This document shows, in pieces, positions 23,615-35,450 of a stretch of 64,000 bases of DNA (its first letter is position 1; every line of letters starts with the position of its first letter). This stretch comes from Paratinospora sagittata (lineage: Eukaryota > Streptophyta > Magnoliopsida > Ranunculales > Menispermaceae), in assembly GCA_035771175.1 (NCBI GenBank), contig CM069589.1, forward strand, positions 28,662,201 through 28,726,200. The letters run 5' to 3'. The notes beneath the pieces were generated by a model. That model was not told the DNA's origin. It was given only the letters and a program-made list of their open reading frames with translations, and made no database searches. A program made the translations under genes and the position numbers.

Positions 23615-24543
23615 AAGAGTTTTGACCTACGGAAAGCACAGAAAAAAATAATAAAAAAAAGTCTATAAAGAACAAAGTCGGAAAGAGAATGATGACTATA
23701 ATAAACGTCGTAGAGAGTCTTACTTGCGTCTAATAGGAGAAGGGAAAGAAAGAAAAAGATATCGTCAAAGAAAGCTTTATAGACAAAAACAATTGTCGCA
23801 TTGCTTAGGAATAACAAAAACACACACCAGCCAAAGCTATGACAATTTACAACAGACAGCCTATGAAATAGGTAAGTGAAAAGTTTTTCTAAAGAAATCG
23901 TTTGTTTAGTAATTAGTTACTTATGAATTAGAATAAAATTATAAGTGAGATTGTTATTAATATAAGAAATGTTATGTATTATAGGATCAACATCAAATAA
24001 AAGAGGTATTGTTGATCACAACCATCAAATTTTGCAGCAAAGGGTGAAAATCTATGAGATAGGTCAATAGTCAACTCTTATAATTAAGTTAATAATTTTT
24101 CTTAGTGTAATCACAAATTATTACATTAAGATGAAAGAAGTATTTTAATTGATTTTTGACATAGTGAATTTTATTATTGTTGGTGCAACATCAAATGTAG
24201 ATTGTGTCAACATCTTCATCACAACTTCACCTACTCAGAATACCACACACAAAAAGCTAAAGATATTCATCAAATATATATAAAAAAGGGTAAGTATTGA
24301 AATCTTTATATTAAATGAAATATTTACTGAACCTTATATTTTGCCTATACCAATAATTTGTAAATATTGTAAAGTAAAAAAAAAATATCGCGAGACAAAT
24401 AGATTTTGGTGTTCTAACAGCAAAGTTTCCTTACTTATTAATCAAGTACCTAATAGGTATGATTTGTTTACTTCCAATTCTAATGAATCAAAAGAATTCT
24501 TAAAATACATTCATACATATAATAATACTTTTTGCATTTACAT
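23615..24543 (+). pseudogene. Helitron helicase remnant (N-terminal part)
   Basis: Two coding scraps survive. The first (about 23660-23860) is Arg/Lys-rich and resembles the basic N-terminal region of plant Helitron proteins. The second (24341-24543) reads CKYCKVKKKYRETNRFWCSN, then LLINQVPN, LFTSNSNESKEFLKYI, and YNNTF. This matches the conserved block before the Rep domain of plant Helitron helicases, with the usual paired cysteines. Element C interrupts it exactly after the FAFT-like position. The Rep and helicase domains are not in the window. Spacers between the scraps are AT-rich, with splice-like GTAAGT sites (about 23873). Confidence 0.6.
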
Positions 24544-27500
24544 TGTAACGACCCTCATTTAAAAAAAAAAAAAAAACTAAGTCTCCAAAAGTTTTATACA
24601 CCTAATAAAACACCTACGTTGACTTATATGTATACATGAGTATATCATATGTGTATACGTACGTTAGAGTTAAATGTATGTGTGTATACGTAGGGGTGGC
24701 AATTCGTGTTGTCGTGTCGTAATCGATCATGTCATAATCAGTCGTGTCATAATTGGTCATGTCGTAATCGTGTATAATGAAATATATTGTAAACTCAAAT
24801 ACAACACGTTTAAATAACGTGCCCTTATATGTAAACTCAAACCCGACACGTTTAATAAACGGGTTAAACGGGTTAACCTGTTTATAACCCTTAAAGCTTA
24901 AACAAGTTCATTTTAACCTATTTATCATATATAAATTCTAAATTAACATATAAATCAAAACTTCAAAATCATAATTATACAACCATATAGTAAAGACTAA
25001 ATAAAATATTACAAAGTAAGAGTCTCAACAAATAACATAAAATATTAAAAAGTCTTAACACATAACATAAGTCTCAATACAAAATATAATCGTGTTAAAC
25101 GGATCAATTTCGGGTTTAGCAGGTCTACCTGATTTTGACCTAAAATTTAATTGTGCCTAATTGGGTTTAACATATTTTGACCCGCACTTGTTTATGCAAA
25201 ACCTAAACATGTTTATTTCGTGTCGGTTTCGAGTCGTGGTATCGTATCATGGCCTATATTGTCACCCCTATGTATACTTGTGGAATAGGTAAATGTATAA
25301 ATTAAATTATGAGACTAGTATAAGTTGAAGGTGTATTATGAAATAAATGCAACATATGAAATATGAGCGTTTGTTTATTACATGAAGTTGATAATGACTT
25401 AAGTGGGTTGGATGAAATGAATAAAATAGTGAGTTGAATTAAGATGGTGTGATATGAGTTAAATGATATGAATAAAATTAAATTTATTGTATTGAGGTGG
25501 AGTTGGTTATTATGTGACTCTCAAGAGCATGAAATCATATTCATATGCTCTTATCCCTTTCATTCATTATCTGACGTTTTATATATAGAAAAAATGAAAA
25601 CCAGAGAGGGAGAACCAAGAAAAGAACGAAAGGGAGAAACGTGAATTCTCAACAAATTCGAGGTTTTGGTAAGTCATTTTTGCTCCATTTCATTACAAAA
25701 TTGATCTTTGAGTTACATGTGAGGATTCAAGCGGTTTAATTTTTACTATAGGAGGTATTTTGTGGTGTTTTTAAAAATAAAATTTTGACCCACTTTGATT
25801 AAAAACATGTAAAACTTATATATTATTATTTATATAGTCGCGTAGATCTCGAATATGTAATTTATTTATATTCATGTGTAATATTAGCGCCGGTACAGCT
25901 GTCGGAAGCTAAATTTGACACTGAGAGTCTTTAGAACCATGTCAAACTCTGGTGAAATTTTGGTTTGAAACCATAGAATCGTAGAGGACTGCATTTCGGA
26001 CGTTCGATACCAAGATCATGATTTTTGGATATCGATTAGTATTTTTAATATGTGATTAAATGGTTTCAGTAAGTACATTGGACTTGGAGACTTGTAGAAA
26101 TAAGGTTAAAAAGCTTATTTCTATTGTCTTTCACTTTGAAAATATTTTAAAGGGTGGTAGAAATTATTTAGACTGACCATCATGTGTATAGGAGACTAGA
26201 ATAATTATAATGAGTTAATTGCCAGAACTTGAATGAATTAGTTAGAATGAAAATTATAATGAGTTAGAGATTATGTGAAATAAAAAATAATAAAGAACGG
26301 TGTTAATATGAAATGAAATGACATGTGTCGTTTGAATAGGAGTGTGGAGTGAATTGGTAGTGTGAAAACTATTATGGCATTGATTGTGAGTAGAATTTCA
26401 ATCTTGCTATTCATTTATGTCATCCTATATATATATTGGATTGTTTTAACTCATATATGTTTTATTTGAAAATTGCATGACGTGGACATGGATGAAAACC
26501 CTTTATTTGTTATTGGTTGGGTTTATCTTGCGAAAGATGATTTTTGGACATTCTCCTAGTAGGATGAGAATTCCCTACAAGAAAATAATTGAATCTCTTA
26601 TTCCAATAAACTTACCAATTATGAATTAAAGGTGTGTTTTAATATCGTATGTTGGTTGAATATAAGTCATTATTTATTGTTTCACTGCGTAGTTTTATGT
26701 CATTAGTATTGAGTCTATGCCTTTGGGGAGATTGGGCTAGACTTTTAACAAAGTCATGGAATACTTACGTTAGACCATTAAATGGACTTTATCATTCACT
26801 GCCACTGACGGAAGTATTCAAGTTGTAATAGATTATATGTGACCTCAAGTTGAGTAATCAACTTGAAAATGTTTTACAATTGGTTATGTGTATAATATAG
26901 CCTTGGGACACTTGTCATAATACTTGAATAAAGATGGATGATGGATTTTAAATTGCATTGTTATATGTGCTTTGATTATGATATGTATGTGAGACTGCAT
27001 TTGTTTCTTACATGACATTGAGCATGCATACATGGATTTTAGATGAATGAATGATGACATTATTGAATTCTATTTCACGGCATTGTTGGCTTACTTTATT
27101 CCCAAATTTTTCAAGTTCTTCAGCAGCAGAGAAGGGCAAGGGAATAGTTTATCAGTGAAAATAGGGGTGCCTTGCTAGAAGAGTGTTTTTGATGTAGGTT
27201 TGGTAATAGTATACATGTATTTTGATCTTTTGATTTATAAATATATGTATATAATACCCCACATGTATAACTAAGTAGATGGTTGTAATTATTAGATTGA
27301 TGTATTGGATAGATAGATATTGTTAGATGTTAACAGGGTTGAACTTTAATTGATTGAATGATGATATATTTTGATAGATGTGGATAATATATAAATATTT
27401 GTGTTGGATGGATTATCAGGAGAATTGGATTTGTGTGAGAGGTCCTGTTTACAGGGGAGACTCTGCCAGAGTCTCGGTTGAGGCTTAGCAGGGATCTAAT

Positions 27501-27576
27501 TGTCATATGGGTGATAGGATGGTTAGATTTCTATGTTGGTCAGGATGCTCTAAGGGTTTGTGAAGGGGTCCTGACA
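24544..27576 (+). repeat. 5' LTR of element C
   Basis: About 2.45 kb after subtracting the hAT miniature. It has a TATATATAG box at about 25580, followed by a short GA-rich leader. No second copy is present in the window for comparison, so its start is judged from the TG end and the break in the Helitron frame, and its end from CA plus the primer binding site. Confidence 0.75.
24691..25270. mobile_element. hAT-type non-autonomous element (580 bp) in LTR C
   Basis: Inverted ends TAGGGGTGGCAA and TTGTCACCCCTA. It is flanked by an 8-base near-duplication, TGTATACG (24683-24690) and TGTATACT (25271-25278). Eight-base duplications and such ends are typical of hAT elements. The interior has short GTCGTGTCGTAATC-type repeats and no coding capacity. 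A relative lies at 44208-44880. Confidence 0.8.
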
Positions 27577-27862
27577 GCGTTGGTATTAGAGACTAAGTTA
27601 TGTAAGACTTAGGATTTTAAAATATAATGCATAAGCCTTACTATATTATTTTCTGTGTGTATTAATATAGTATGGTAAATATGATGATAGATGATCTGTT
27701 TTGCTTTCTCTATATGTGATGGTCGCCTTAATTTGATGTTTCAGATCAGGATGAGAAGAAGAGGTAGACCAAGGGGTACTCGTATGGAGCGCCCAGAGCA
27801 AACAGATCAGGGCAAGATCAAAATGTTAAAGGATCTTGTCGAGGCACAAGGTCGATTTTTAG

Positions 27863-28126
27863 TGTCACACCCCATACCGGCGGTGTGATGGGCACCTCAT
27901 ACTGAGCGTACCCCAGTCATTATATACCACGTAATATTGTCACATTCCAGTACACAGCACACCGCAACGTCTAGTACCCTCGGGATCATTTGTCCACACT
28001 ATGATCCCAAGGGTACTAGACCTGCAGTGTGCTGTGTACTGGGATGTGACAATATTATGTGGTATATAATGACTGGGGTACGCTCGGTATGAGGTGCCCA
28101 TCACACCGCCGGTATGGGGTGTGACA
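27863..28126. mobile_element. Foldback element FB1 (264 bp)
   Basis: Two arms of about 125 bases are near-perfect inverted copies around a short centre near 27995. Ends are TGTCACACCCC and GGGGTGTGACA. Mismatches between arms are few. There is no coding sequence. The ends resemble both FB2 (59070-59527) and the outer end of the LTRs of element A. Confidence 0.8.
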
Positions 28127-28144
28127 AAAGGGCCTTATGTATAT

Positions 28145-30898
28145 TGTCACGACGCCCCTGACGTAGGCTGACATCATGACCGGCACAGTATACTATACAC
28201 CGTACATTCCATATACAGTATATAATACACTATCAGCCTCAACCGACATTCACAATAATTCTCAAAATTTCCATAACTTTTGACGGCACCTCCCCATAAA
28301 ATGGACAATTCACATTTTTTTTTCCTGATATACCACAAATCAAATCAAAGAAATATATATAACTAATCATTCCACCATTCATTCCATTCATTCACACATC
28401 AAATTCCACGAATCAAATTCTCACCTGATAATTAGATGTGATCATCTCATTTCATCATCACACGCATTGTCTAACCCAAAATATCAAATCAAAATTCATG
28501 TACGACCCATCTATGTGATAATATATATATGTAGGATGTGATATATATATATATATATTCATTTGAAACTAAAAAAAATATAATTCATTTCTTTCGCATA
28601 CACGTACATTAACAAAATAAGACTCTAACTCACGTATCTACTCTCGTGCTTTTCCTTTTAACTCTGTACCTGAAATATTGAAGGAAATGGAGTGAGCAAC
28701 CAACAGCTCAGTGAATATACTTCTTGATATGGCAATTATATATATTTAGAAAAATATGGCATTTCAAATCATTTCAAAAAGTATTAAACACATGCATCAT
28801 TCAACAAATATATCATACATGTCAACAACATAGATTTCATGATTTTTCAAGAAAACAATGCATTCTTTTTTTTTCACAAAATCCACAATCTCCCTCCTTC
28901 AAGGCAAGAGAGCGGGTCTAACCCTTGTATGGCCGTTACAAGGTAGCCACAGTCTCTCATTACCCAATTCACAGTCATTTCAAGGATCTCCAATCCTTGT
29001 TAGGACAGGCCTACTGACAATGAGGTTACGCATAACACTCATCCGGGTCTAATTCCTAACGAAATGACACTAACTTGCCTTTGCAAGTCTCACATGCTCC
29101 AATGCTAAAAATATCATTTATGAATGCAAATTAAAACACAATGCAACAATATATGCATAGCATATTTACATTCAAACATCTCATATATATAAAATGTCAT
29201 ACAAGAACCAAAATCAAGAAAATATACTCACAGTACAGTACTTTCCAACTTAAATACCATCCCCGTCGCTTTCGAGTTCAGCTCCAATTTAAATCTATAA
29301 ATCCAACTAACTTAACCTTTCACAATCACTCCATAATTCAATTTCATTTATTCATATCTATTTACATATTTAATTTCTCAACTCACTTCAAATCACCCAT
29401 AATAAAGATTAACCTTAAAATTATTATACACATTCTGTGAATTTAGATTCCAACTCCATTTAGGACTCATAAGCAGTTGAAGAAACTACTATCTCGTTTC
29501 TGTGGTCAATCTAGATATTTCTACAAGAAAGAACGGTGAAAATAGAGTTCCAATTCATATTTTCACTAATTCTCAGTTTATTTTTCTACTGGAACATATA
29601 TCAATTTTATTAAAAATCTAGAACATTCCTAAAATTATTCTATCCACATCGACACGTGTAAAATCACTCATTCTATCATTCTACTACATTCAACAGGTAT
29701 TTTATTGAGGTTTTACACGCTCGCGAATGTCACGACAGTGAATTTTACTCACCAAAACCATATATTTAGTTACTAAAAATATCAAATCATATCCAAAAAT
29801 CACGATCTTAACATCGAAACGTCCGCAATTCAATTCTCTACGATTCTATGATCTCAAACCGGAGTTTCATTGGATTCTAATTCCATTTTATTCACTGGAT
29901 ATGATCATAGTACTATTTACATCACTGTTCACGTCGTCACTATTCATTAGAAACATGTAAATTTTTACTAAAATTGTCAAACGGTCTCCAAAAATCATGA
30001 AATTAGCATCGATGGACTCGCAACAGTGCATTCTACCATTCTATAGCCTTAAACTGGAGTTTCATCGGGTTTTAATTGATTCAAATGGTCTCCAATCTAA
30101 ACTCTAAATTCTAACAAACTTCAAACGGCTATAAAAATTCCAAATGAACACATAAATTCAATCTAACCATATATTTAAGGTTCTTACAGCCTAGGAAGTG
30201 TTTTCCAACCTTCCTAGCGGATTTTCATTCACGTTGGATCAAAACCCCAATTTTTGAAAACACCGTAAAACGACTCCCACAGCAAAAATTACTCCGAAAG
30301 AAAGGTTACATCTAGCTTAGATATCAAGTTCACAAAGAAATAGAGTGAAAATCACTTATCGCGAGTCCTGATTTGGCGCGAATCTCGCGTTCTCCCTTCG
30401 TTCTTCTCCGTCGTTCTCTCGTTCTCTCGTTCTCTCTTCTCTGCAACTTCTTTTCCTTTCTATTTATTTTTTTACACGTTTTATCTTCTTCTTCTTTTTT
30501 ATTTTAAACGTTGGTGAGGGGTATAGATTAGAAATGAAATGAGATGATATTTTATATAAAAAATGATCCAATGCACCTCATCTAACTTAATAAAGCAACT
30601 TCCCCATTTTAACATTTAACTTTCATTAAATCATACTACTCATTAATTCATTACATCATACTCCAATCCACATATTTAACCAACCTCATAAATTAATCAA
30701 CTTAATTCAACTCCATTTTTTAAATTGGAAGCATCCATATTGGATGATCCCATATGTATCATCTTCATTTCATAATTTTATTTATTTACTAATCATACAC
30801 GCGTATATTTGCCTCTTATGTATAAAATATGCGTATTATATGTTTCGATATACGTGTAATTCAACGTATGTATTTAATTAAAACTACGAGGTGTTACA
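28145..30898 (-). repeat. Solo LTR of the element B family (2,754 bp)
   Basis: Plus-strand ends are TGTCACGACGCC and GAGGTGTTACA. It is collinear with the LTR pieces of B at 5608-5695, 6420-7230 and 9951-11557, without their duplication or insertion. By comparison with B, transcription direction is minus. The interior has a pyrimidine-rich block (about 30390-30500) and an Arg-Glu-Trp-free, non-coding sequence. Confidence 0.75.
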
Positions 30899-31020
30899 GT
30901 TAGCAGCCCAGAACACTCAAATGCAAGAATGGATGGTTATGATGGAGACTGGTATGCGACAACCAGCTCCAACAGTGCCTCAGGCAGTTGATCTTGGTAG
31001 AGTTGAGGCAGGTACTAGTA

Positions 31021-31088
31021 GAGCCGAGATTGCAGTAGAGCCGAGATTGCAGTAGAGCCGAGATTGCAGTAGAGCCGAGATTGCAGTA
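31021..31088 (+). repeat. Four copies of a 17-bp repeat in the gag of element C
   Basis: GAGCCGAGATTGCAGTA is repeated four times exactly. Three extra 17-base copies add 51 bases, so the frame after the array is unchanged, but the shifted middle copies introduce TAG. Confidence 0.9.
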
Positions 31089-33590
31089 GAGCCTACTGTA
31101 GTTGTACCACAGCCATCACCTACACCCACATTAGCAGGAGATGTGATGATGCATCAGTCTGAATTGATGCAAAGGTTTATGAGAATGAAACCCTAGAAGT
31201 TTTATGGTGGTGTGAATCTCAAGTAGGCAGAGGATTGGATCTTTAACATGGAGAAGAATACAAGATCCTTAAAACTTGATGATGAGACTCAGGTGTTGTT
31301 TGCTGCACACATGTTAGAAAGTGATGCAGGGCAGTGGTGGATATCAGTGTGGACTACTGAAGGCCACATGAAGACCTGGGCTAGATTTAAGGAATTGTTC
31401 CTCGAGATGTATGTTCCTACTACAGAAAAGGAGATGAAAAAGCTTGAATTTTTGAATCTTAGGCAAGGTGATATGACAGTAAGTGAGTATGAATTTAATT
31501 TTACTCAATTGTTTGCTTATGCACCTAAATTGGTTAGAGATGAGACAGAAAAGATTTCATATTTCTTGGGAGGACTGAAGCCAATTATTCAATAGACATT
31601 GACAGTGACTGGGGTGGAGCAATACAGGCAAGCCTTTAATAGGGCTTTGAAGTTTGAGTTGGTAGAGCAAAAGAACAATATTATGGTGCAAACGACTCAG
31701 AGTGGGGCACCATAGACACAGACTACTTCTAGTAGTAAACCACAATTTTCATGGGGTAAGAAGAAATGGGGGAAGAAACAAAAGTTCAGTAAGAGTGCAC
31801 CCAGTGAGTTTCCTACTGTACCAGGAGGGGTGGTGATTCAGTCTGGTACTATTCCTTCCACACCTGTTGTTATACAGACTCGGAGTACTACGACCAAGCC
31901 ACCAGTACAACAGACTTATGCTAGAGGTAGAGGTAGAGGAGGTAAGAGTCAAGGTTTTAGAGTACCTGATACAGCTTCACAGGTGGGATCTTTTGCGCCC
32001 AGAGCACCATTCATTTGCTACTAGTGTGGACAACCCGGACTCCAGAGGTTTGAGTGTCCGAATCCACCAGTGGTGTCTCCAAGAAGCACTCCTCAACCTA
32101 TCAGTAGAGAGAAAACTAAAGTAATGACATAACCTAACCCAGAAGCATCAAAGACATTGGTAGAGGTATGATCAGTATCTGTGATATGCTTATGTATGTG
32201 CTTATTGATGTTGGTTCTACATTATCTTTTATTTTTGGGCATGTGGTAGATAAATTAAAATTTACTCCCGTTAGAGCTAGTACATGGTTGATGTTGAGTA
32301 TAGCAGCAAGGGAGAGAATCTACTCTAATATGGTTTATGAGCATTGCATAGTTAGATTGGGTAATTATGAGATGCCTATGAAGTTTAGAATTTATAGAGT
32401 TCTTAGAATTTGATGCTATCCTAGGAATGGATTGGCTAGCAGCCTATCATGCCTATGTAGACTATTTTGCTAAGAAAATTATATCCCAAATTCCTGGATA
32501 TCCTGCCTTTGAGTATAAAGGAGGAGCATCAGATAAACCAACTACTAGAGGTAGATTGGTGACAGATGATGAGAGAGAAGTGTTAGTTGGTTTGATACTA
32601 GAAGATGAAAAGACCAGCGAGATTAAGCTTGATGACATTCCTGTTGTGAAAGAGTTCCCAGAGGTGTTTCCTACAGATTTACCTGGATTACCTCCTAGAA
32701 GGGAAATTGATTTTATCATTAAGCTAATTCCTGGTACTAAACCTATTTCTATGGCACCGTATAGAATGGCGCCTAAGGAATTACAAGAGTTGAAAATACA
32801 GTTAGAAGAATTGTTGGCTAAGGGTTTCATAAACTCAAGTGTGTCACCATGGGGAGTTCCAATCTTGTTTGTTAAAAAGAAATATGGGAGCTTGAGGCTG
32901 TGTATTGATTACAGACAGTTGAACCGAGTGATTGTGAAGAATAAGTACCCTCTTCCACGTATTGATGATTTGTTTGATCAGCTGAATGAAGCTAAATTCT
33001 TCTCGAAGATTGACTTGAGGTTAGGTTACCATCAGTTGAGGATCAGGGAGGAGGATGTACTTAAGACAGTCTTTAGAACTAAATATGGACACTGAGTTTT
33101 TGGTGATGCCTTTTGGTGTGACCAATGCACCTACCATGTTTATGGATTTGATGCAGAGGGTGTTCAAGCCATATCTAGACCAGTTTATCATTATTTTTAT
33201 TGATGATATTCTGATATATTCCAAGACTCATGAGGAGCATGAAAAACACCTCAGGATGACTTTGCAAACTTTAAAAAAGCATAGGTTATATGTTAAGTTT
33301 AGCAAGTGTGAGTTTTGGATATCAGAGGTGAAATTCCTTGGTCATGTGGTGAGCTCAGAGGGAATATCCGTTGATCCAGCTAAGGTTGAGGCTATTATCA
33401 ATTGGCCAAGACTCGCCACAGTGACAGAGATAAGAAGTTTTATGGGATTGGCTGCTTATTATCGGAGTTTTGTGCAGAGTTTTTCAAAGCTGGTTGCACA
33501 ATTAACCAAGCTGACTAAGAAGAATATGTCATTTGTGTGGACAGATGAGTGAGAAAATGTTGCCTTGATTGAACTGAAAAGAAAGTTGAC

Positions 33591-35450
33591 ATCTGCCAAT
33601 AACATCTTAACTCTATTATGCATCTGCCATCTCATTTTATTATTTATGCATTATAACACATATATTACATCTTATTTATATTCTCAATATCTAACTACGC
33701 ATAACTTACTTAATATAATTACAAATTAAGTAAAGATTTTTTTCTTTCTTATAGCAGTACTCTTCTATTACATTAATTTTATTGACAAGTCTAGATTAAT
33801 AGCTCTAACAATCTTATATTTAACTTTATATAATCACACTTTCCTCATAAGACATCCTTCGGTAGCGTCTGACAAATCTAATCTTAAAAAATAAGCTCTA
33901 TTTTCTTTAGCTTTACTTTAATAAGAGCTTATTTTAGTAGAGCTTATTTGAAATGTATTGTTTGACAATCAATGCTTTAATATTTAATTTTAGTTTTGAA
34001 TTAGATTTAAAGCGTTTAGTGTTCCACATTTAATTCTCTTATTAGAAGGGTATTTAATGTCTTTTATCAAAATATCTTTTACTATTATATTATCTATAAT
34101 AAAAATATTTAAAAAATTAAATTAAACATTTCTCAAATATTATATTATTATAATTATATAAATAATTTAATTAATTAATTACTATTCACTGGCAATAACA
34201 AAAGTAGATAAAATAAATAAATTGAAGCAAAACACGCATAAAAAACATAAACAAATAATAACATACAATAAATAAATAATAGTATTCAATAAATAACATA
34301 CAAACAAAAAAGTATGCACAAGAATAAACAAAAAATTAAATAATAGCAAAGCATGCATCAAAAGCACAAACAAATAATAGCATAAAATTTGTGGCAAAAA
34401 AAAATAGCATACAATAAAAACAAACAAACAAAAAAATAAAGAATTTATTTTAAAAACACAATAATAAACAAAAGTAATTAAAAAAAAATAGTGGCAAAGA
34501 GGAAAGCCTTTCCTCTCTACAGCGCTACAGAGAGGAAAACCCCACGTCGAGAGAGAGGGGAAGCGAGCGCTACAGAGAGGAAAACCCCACGTCGAGAGAG
34601 AGGGGACGCGACAGAGAGGTTGTTTTTTTTTTTTTTTTAGAAATTGAGAAATCTTACTTGTTGAAGTTAATGAAGAGAAGGAAGGTGACTAGAGTTGTTG
34701 GAGAGAAGGGGAAGAGTTTAGAAAAGAAGAGAGAGTAGTAGGTAAGGGAAGAGTTTAGAAGAGGGCAATTTGAGATTTTTTTTTTTCCGCTTTTCCTGTA
34801 CCCTCAATAGAGTTTTAGCCTCTAGAACAATAAGCGAAATTTTTACACTTTTTTAAATAGAGGTTTAACTTTTACTTTTGCTAAACATCTATTTCAAAAT
34901 TTTAGCCTCTAAAAAAAATAAGCAAAATTTTTAAACATCTATTAGAGGTTTTAAAATCTTAATCAAACACTTTATTTTTACAAAAGTCTATTTCAATTAG
35001 AGATTTAGCAAAATATAGCTTAGAAATAGCGTTGTCAAACGCACTCTGTCTTCACCACTAAAAGAAAAACACATGAAGAACTCGCATAAAAAATATAAGC
35101 GCACAAAGTTTACTCTTTGCTTTTTTTTACAGACATAAGTTTACACTTTATATTGTGTTCACAAATTTAAAATTCTTAAAAATTATATTGACACACATCA
35201 CCTCTTATTTTAATAACAAAAACATGTAAATTATTTTCAAGATATTTTATTTTATGGTTCTACTTCATAAATGATTCAATTAAATAGCCTAATTTAGATT
35301 AGAAGCAACGTCTTACTTATATTCCAATATCAACTCATAATTTACTTAATATAATTACAAATTAAATAACAAATCACTATTGAAGCGCTTAAAGTTAATA
35401 TTTTATTACCTACTTATTATTTTGTGCGAAGCACGACCCACAACTAGTAT
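33591..35450. other. AT-rich intergenic DNA with a possible decayed DNA-transposon copy
   Basis: No gene is seen. Sequence near 33868 (GCGTCTGACAA) is roughly the inverse of that near 35035 (TTGTCAAACGC), and the material just inside is also loosely inverted. A decayed non-autonomous element of about 1.2 kb is therefore possible, without a clear target duplication. A 40-base exact direct duplication with period 45 lies at 34522-34606 (CACGTCGAGAGAGAGGGG motif). Confidence 0.4.

Larger units (their letters stand above)
27863..30898. mobile_element. Composite insertion D: foldback plus LTR of the B family
   Basis: Splits the gag of C. The gag frame runs GRF-L up to 27862 and continues AAQNTQMQEWM after 30898. 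The flanks are TTTAG (27858-27862) and GTTAG (30899-30903), a 5-base duplication with one mismatch. The first 264 bases are a foldback, followed by 18 unique bases and then an LTR (28145-30898). No internal retrotransposon sequence is present, so the LTR part looks like a solo LTR. Confidence 0.7.
24544..33590 (+). mobile_element. Ty3 LTR retrotransposon C, 3'-truncated
   Basis: The 5' LTR (24544-27576) starts TGTAACGACCC and ends GGTCCTGACA. A primer-binding-site-like TTGGTATTAGAGAC (about 27580) follows. The gag ATG is at about 27751; gag is interrupted at 27863 by the D insertion and resumes at 30899. pol runs through protease and RT and is lost in the RNase H region at about 33590. No integrase or 3' LTR is present, so the right end was deleted. 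A hAT miniature sits in the LTR. Confidence 0.85.
27751..33590 (+). pseudogene. Broken gag-pol of element C
   Basis: gag begins MRRRGRPRGTRM and is split by the D insertion (27863-30898). The gag core survives at 31248-31595 (NMEKNTRSLKLDDE... FRFKELF-type segment, residues FLNLRQGDMTVSEYE). A basic, glycine-rich GRGRGGK region and a damaged zinc knuckle (CY-stop-CGQPG, about 32018) follow. The protease reads VLIDVGSTLSFI (about 32197), so the catalytic D-S/T-G triad is altered. The linker [10 protein letters not shown] (about 32424) leads into RT at 32640-33590 with IIFIDDIL (about 33190). Frameshifts lie near 32165, 32413 and 33090, and there are several stops. The frame is lost after AALIELKRKL-like RNase H entry residues near 33590. 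Confidence 0.85.
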
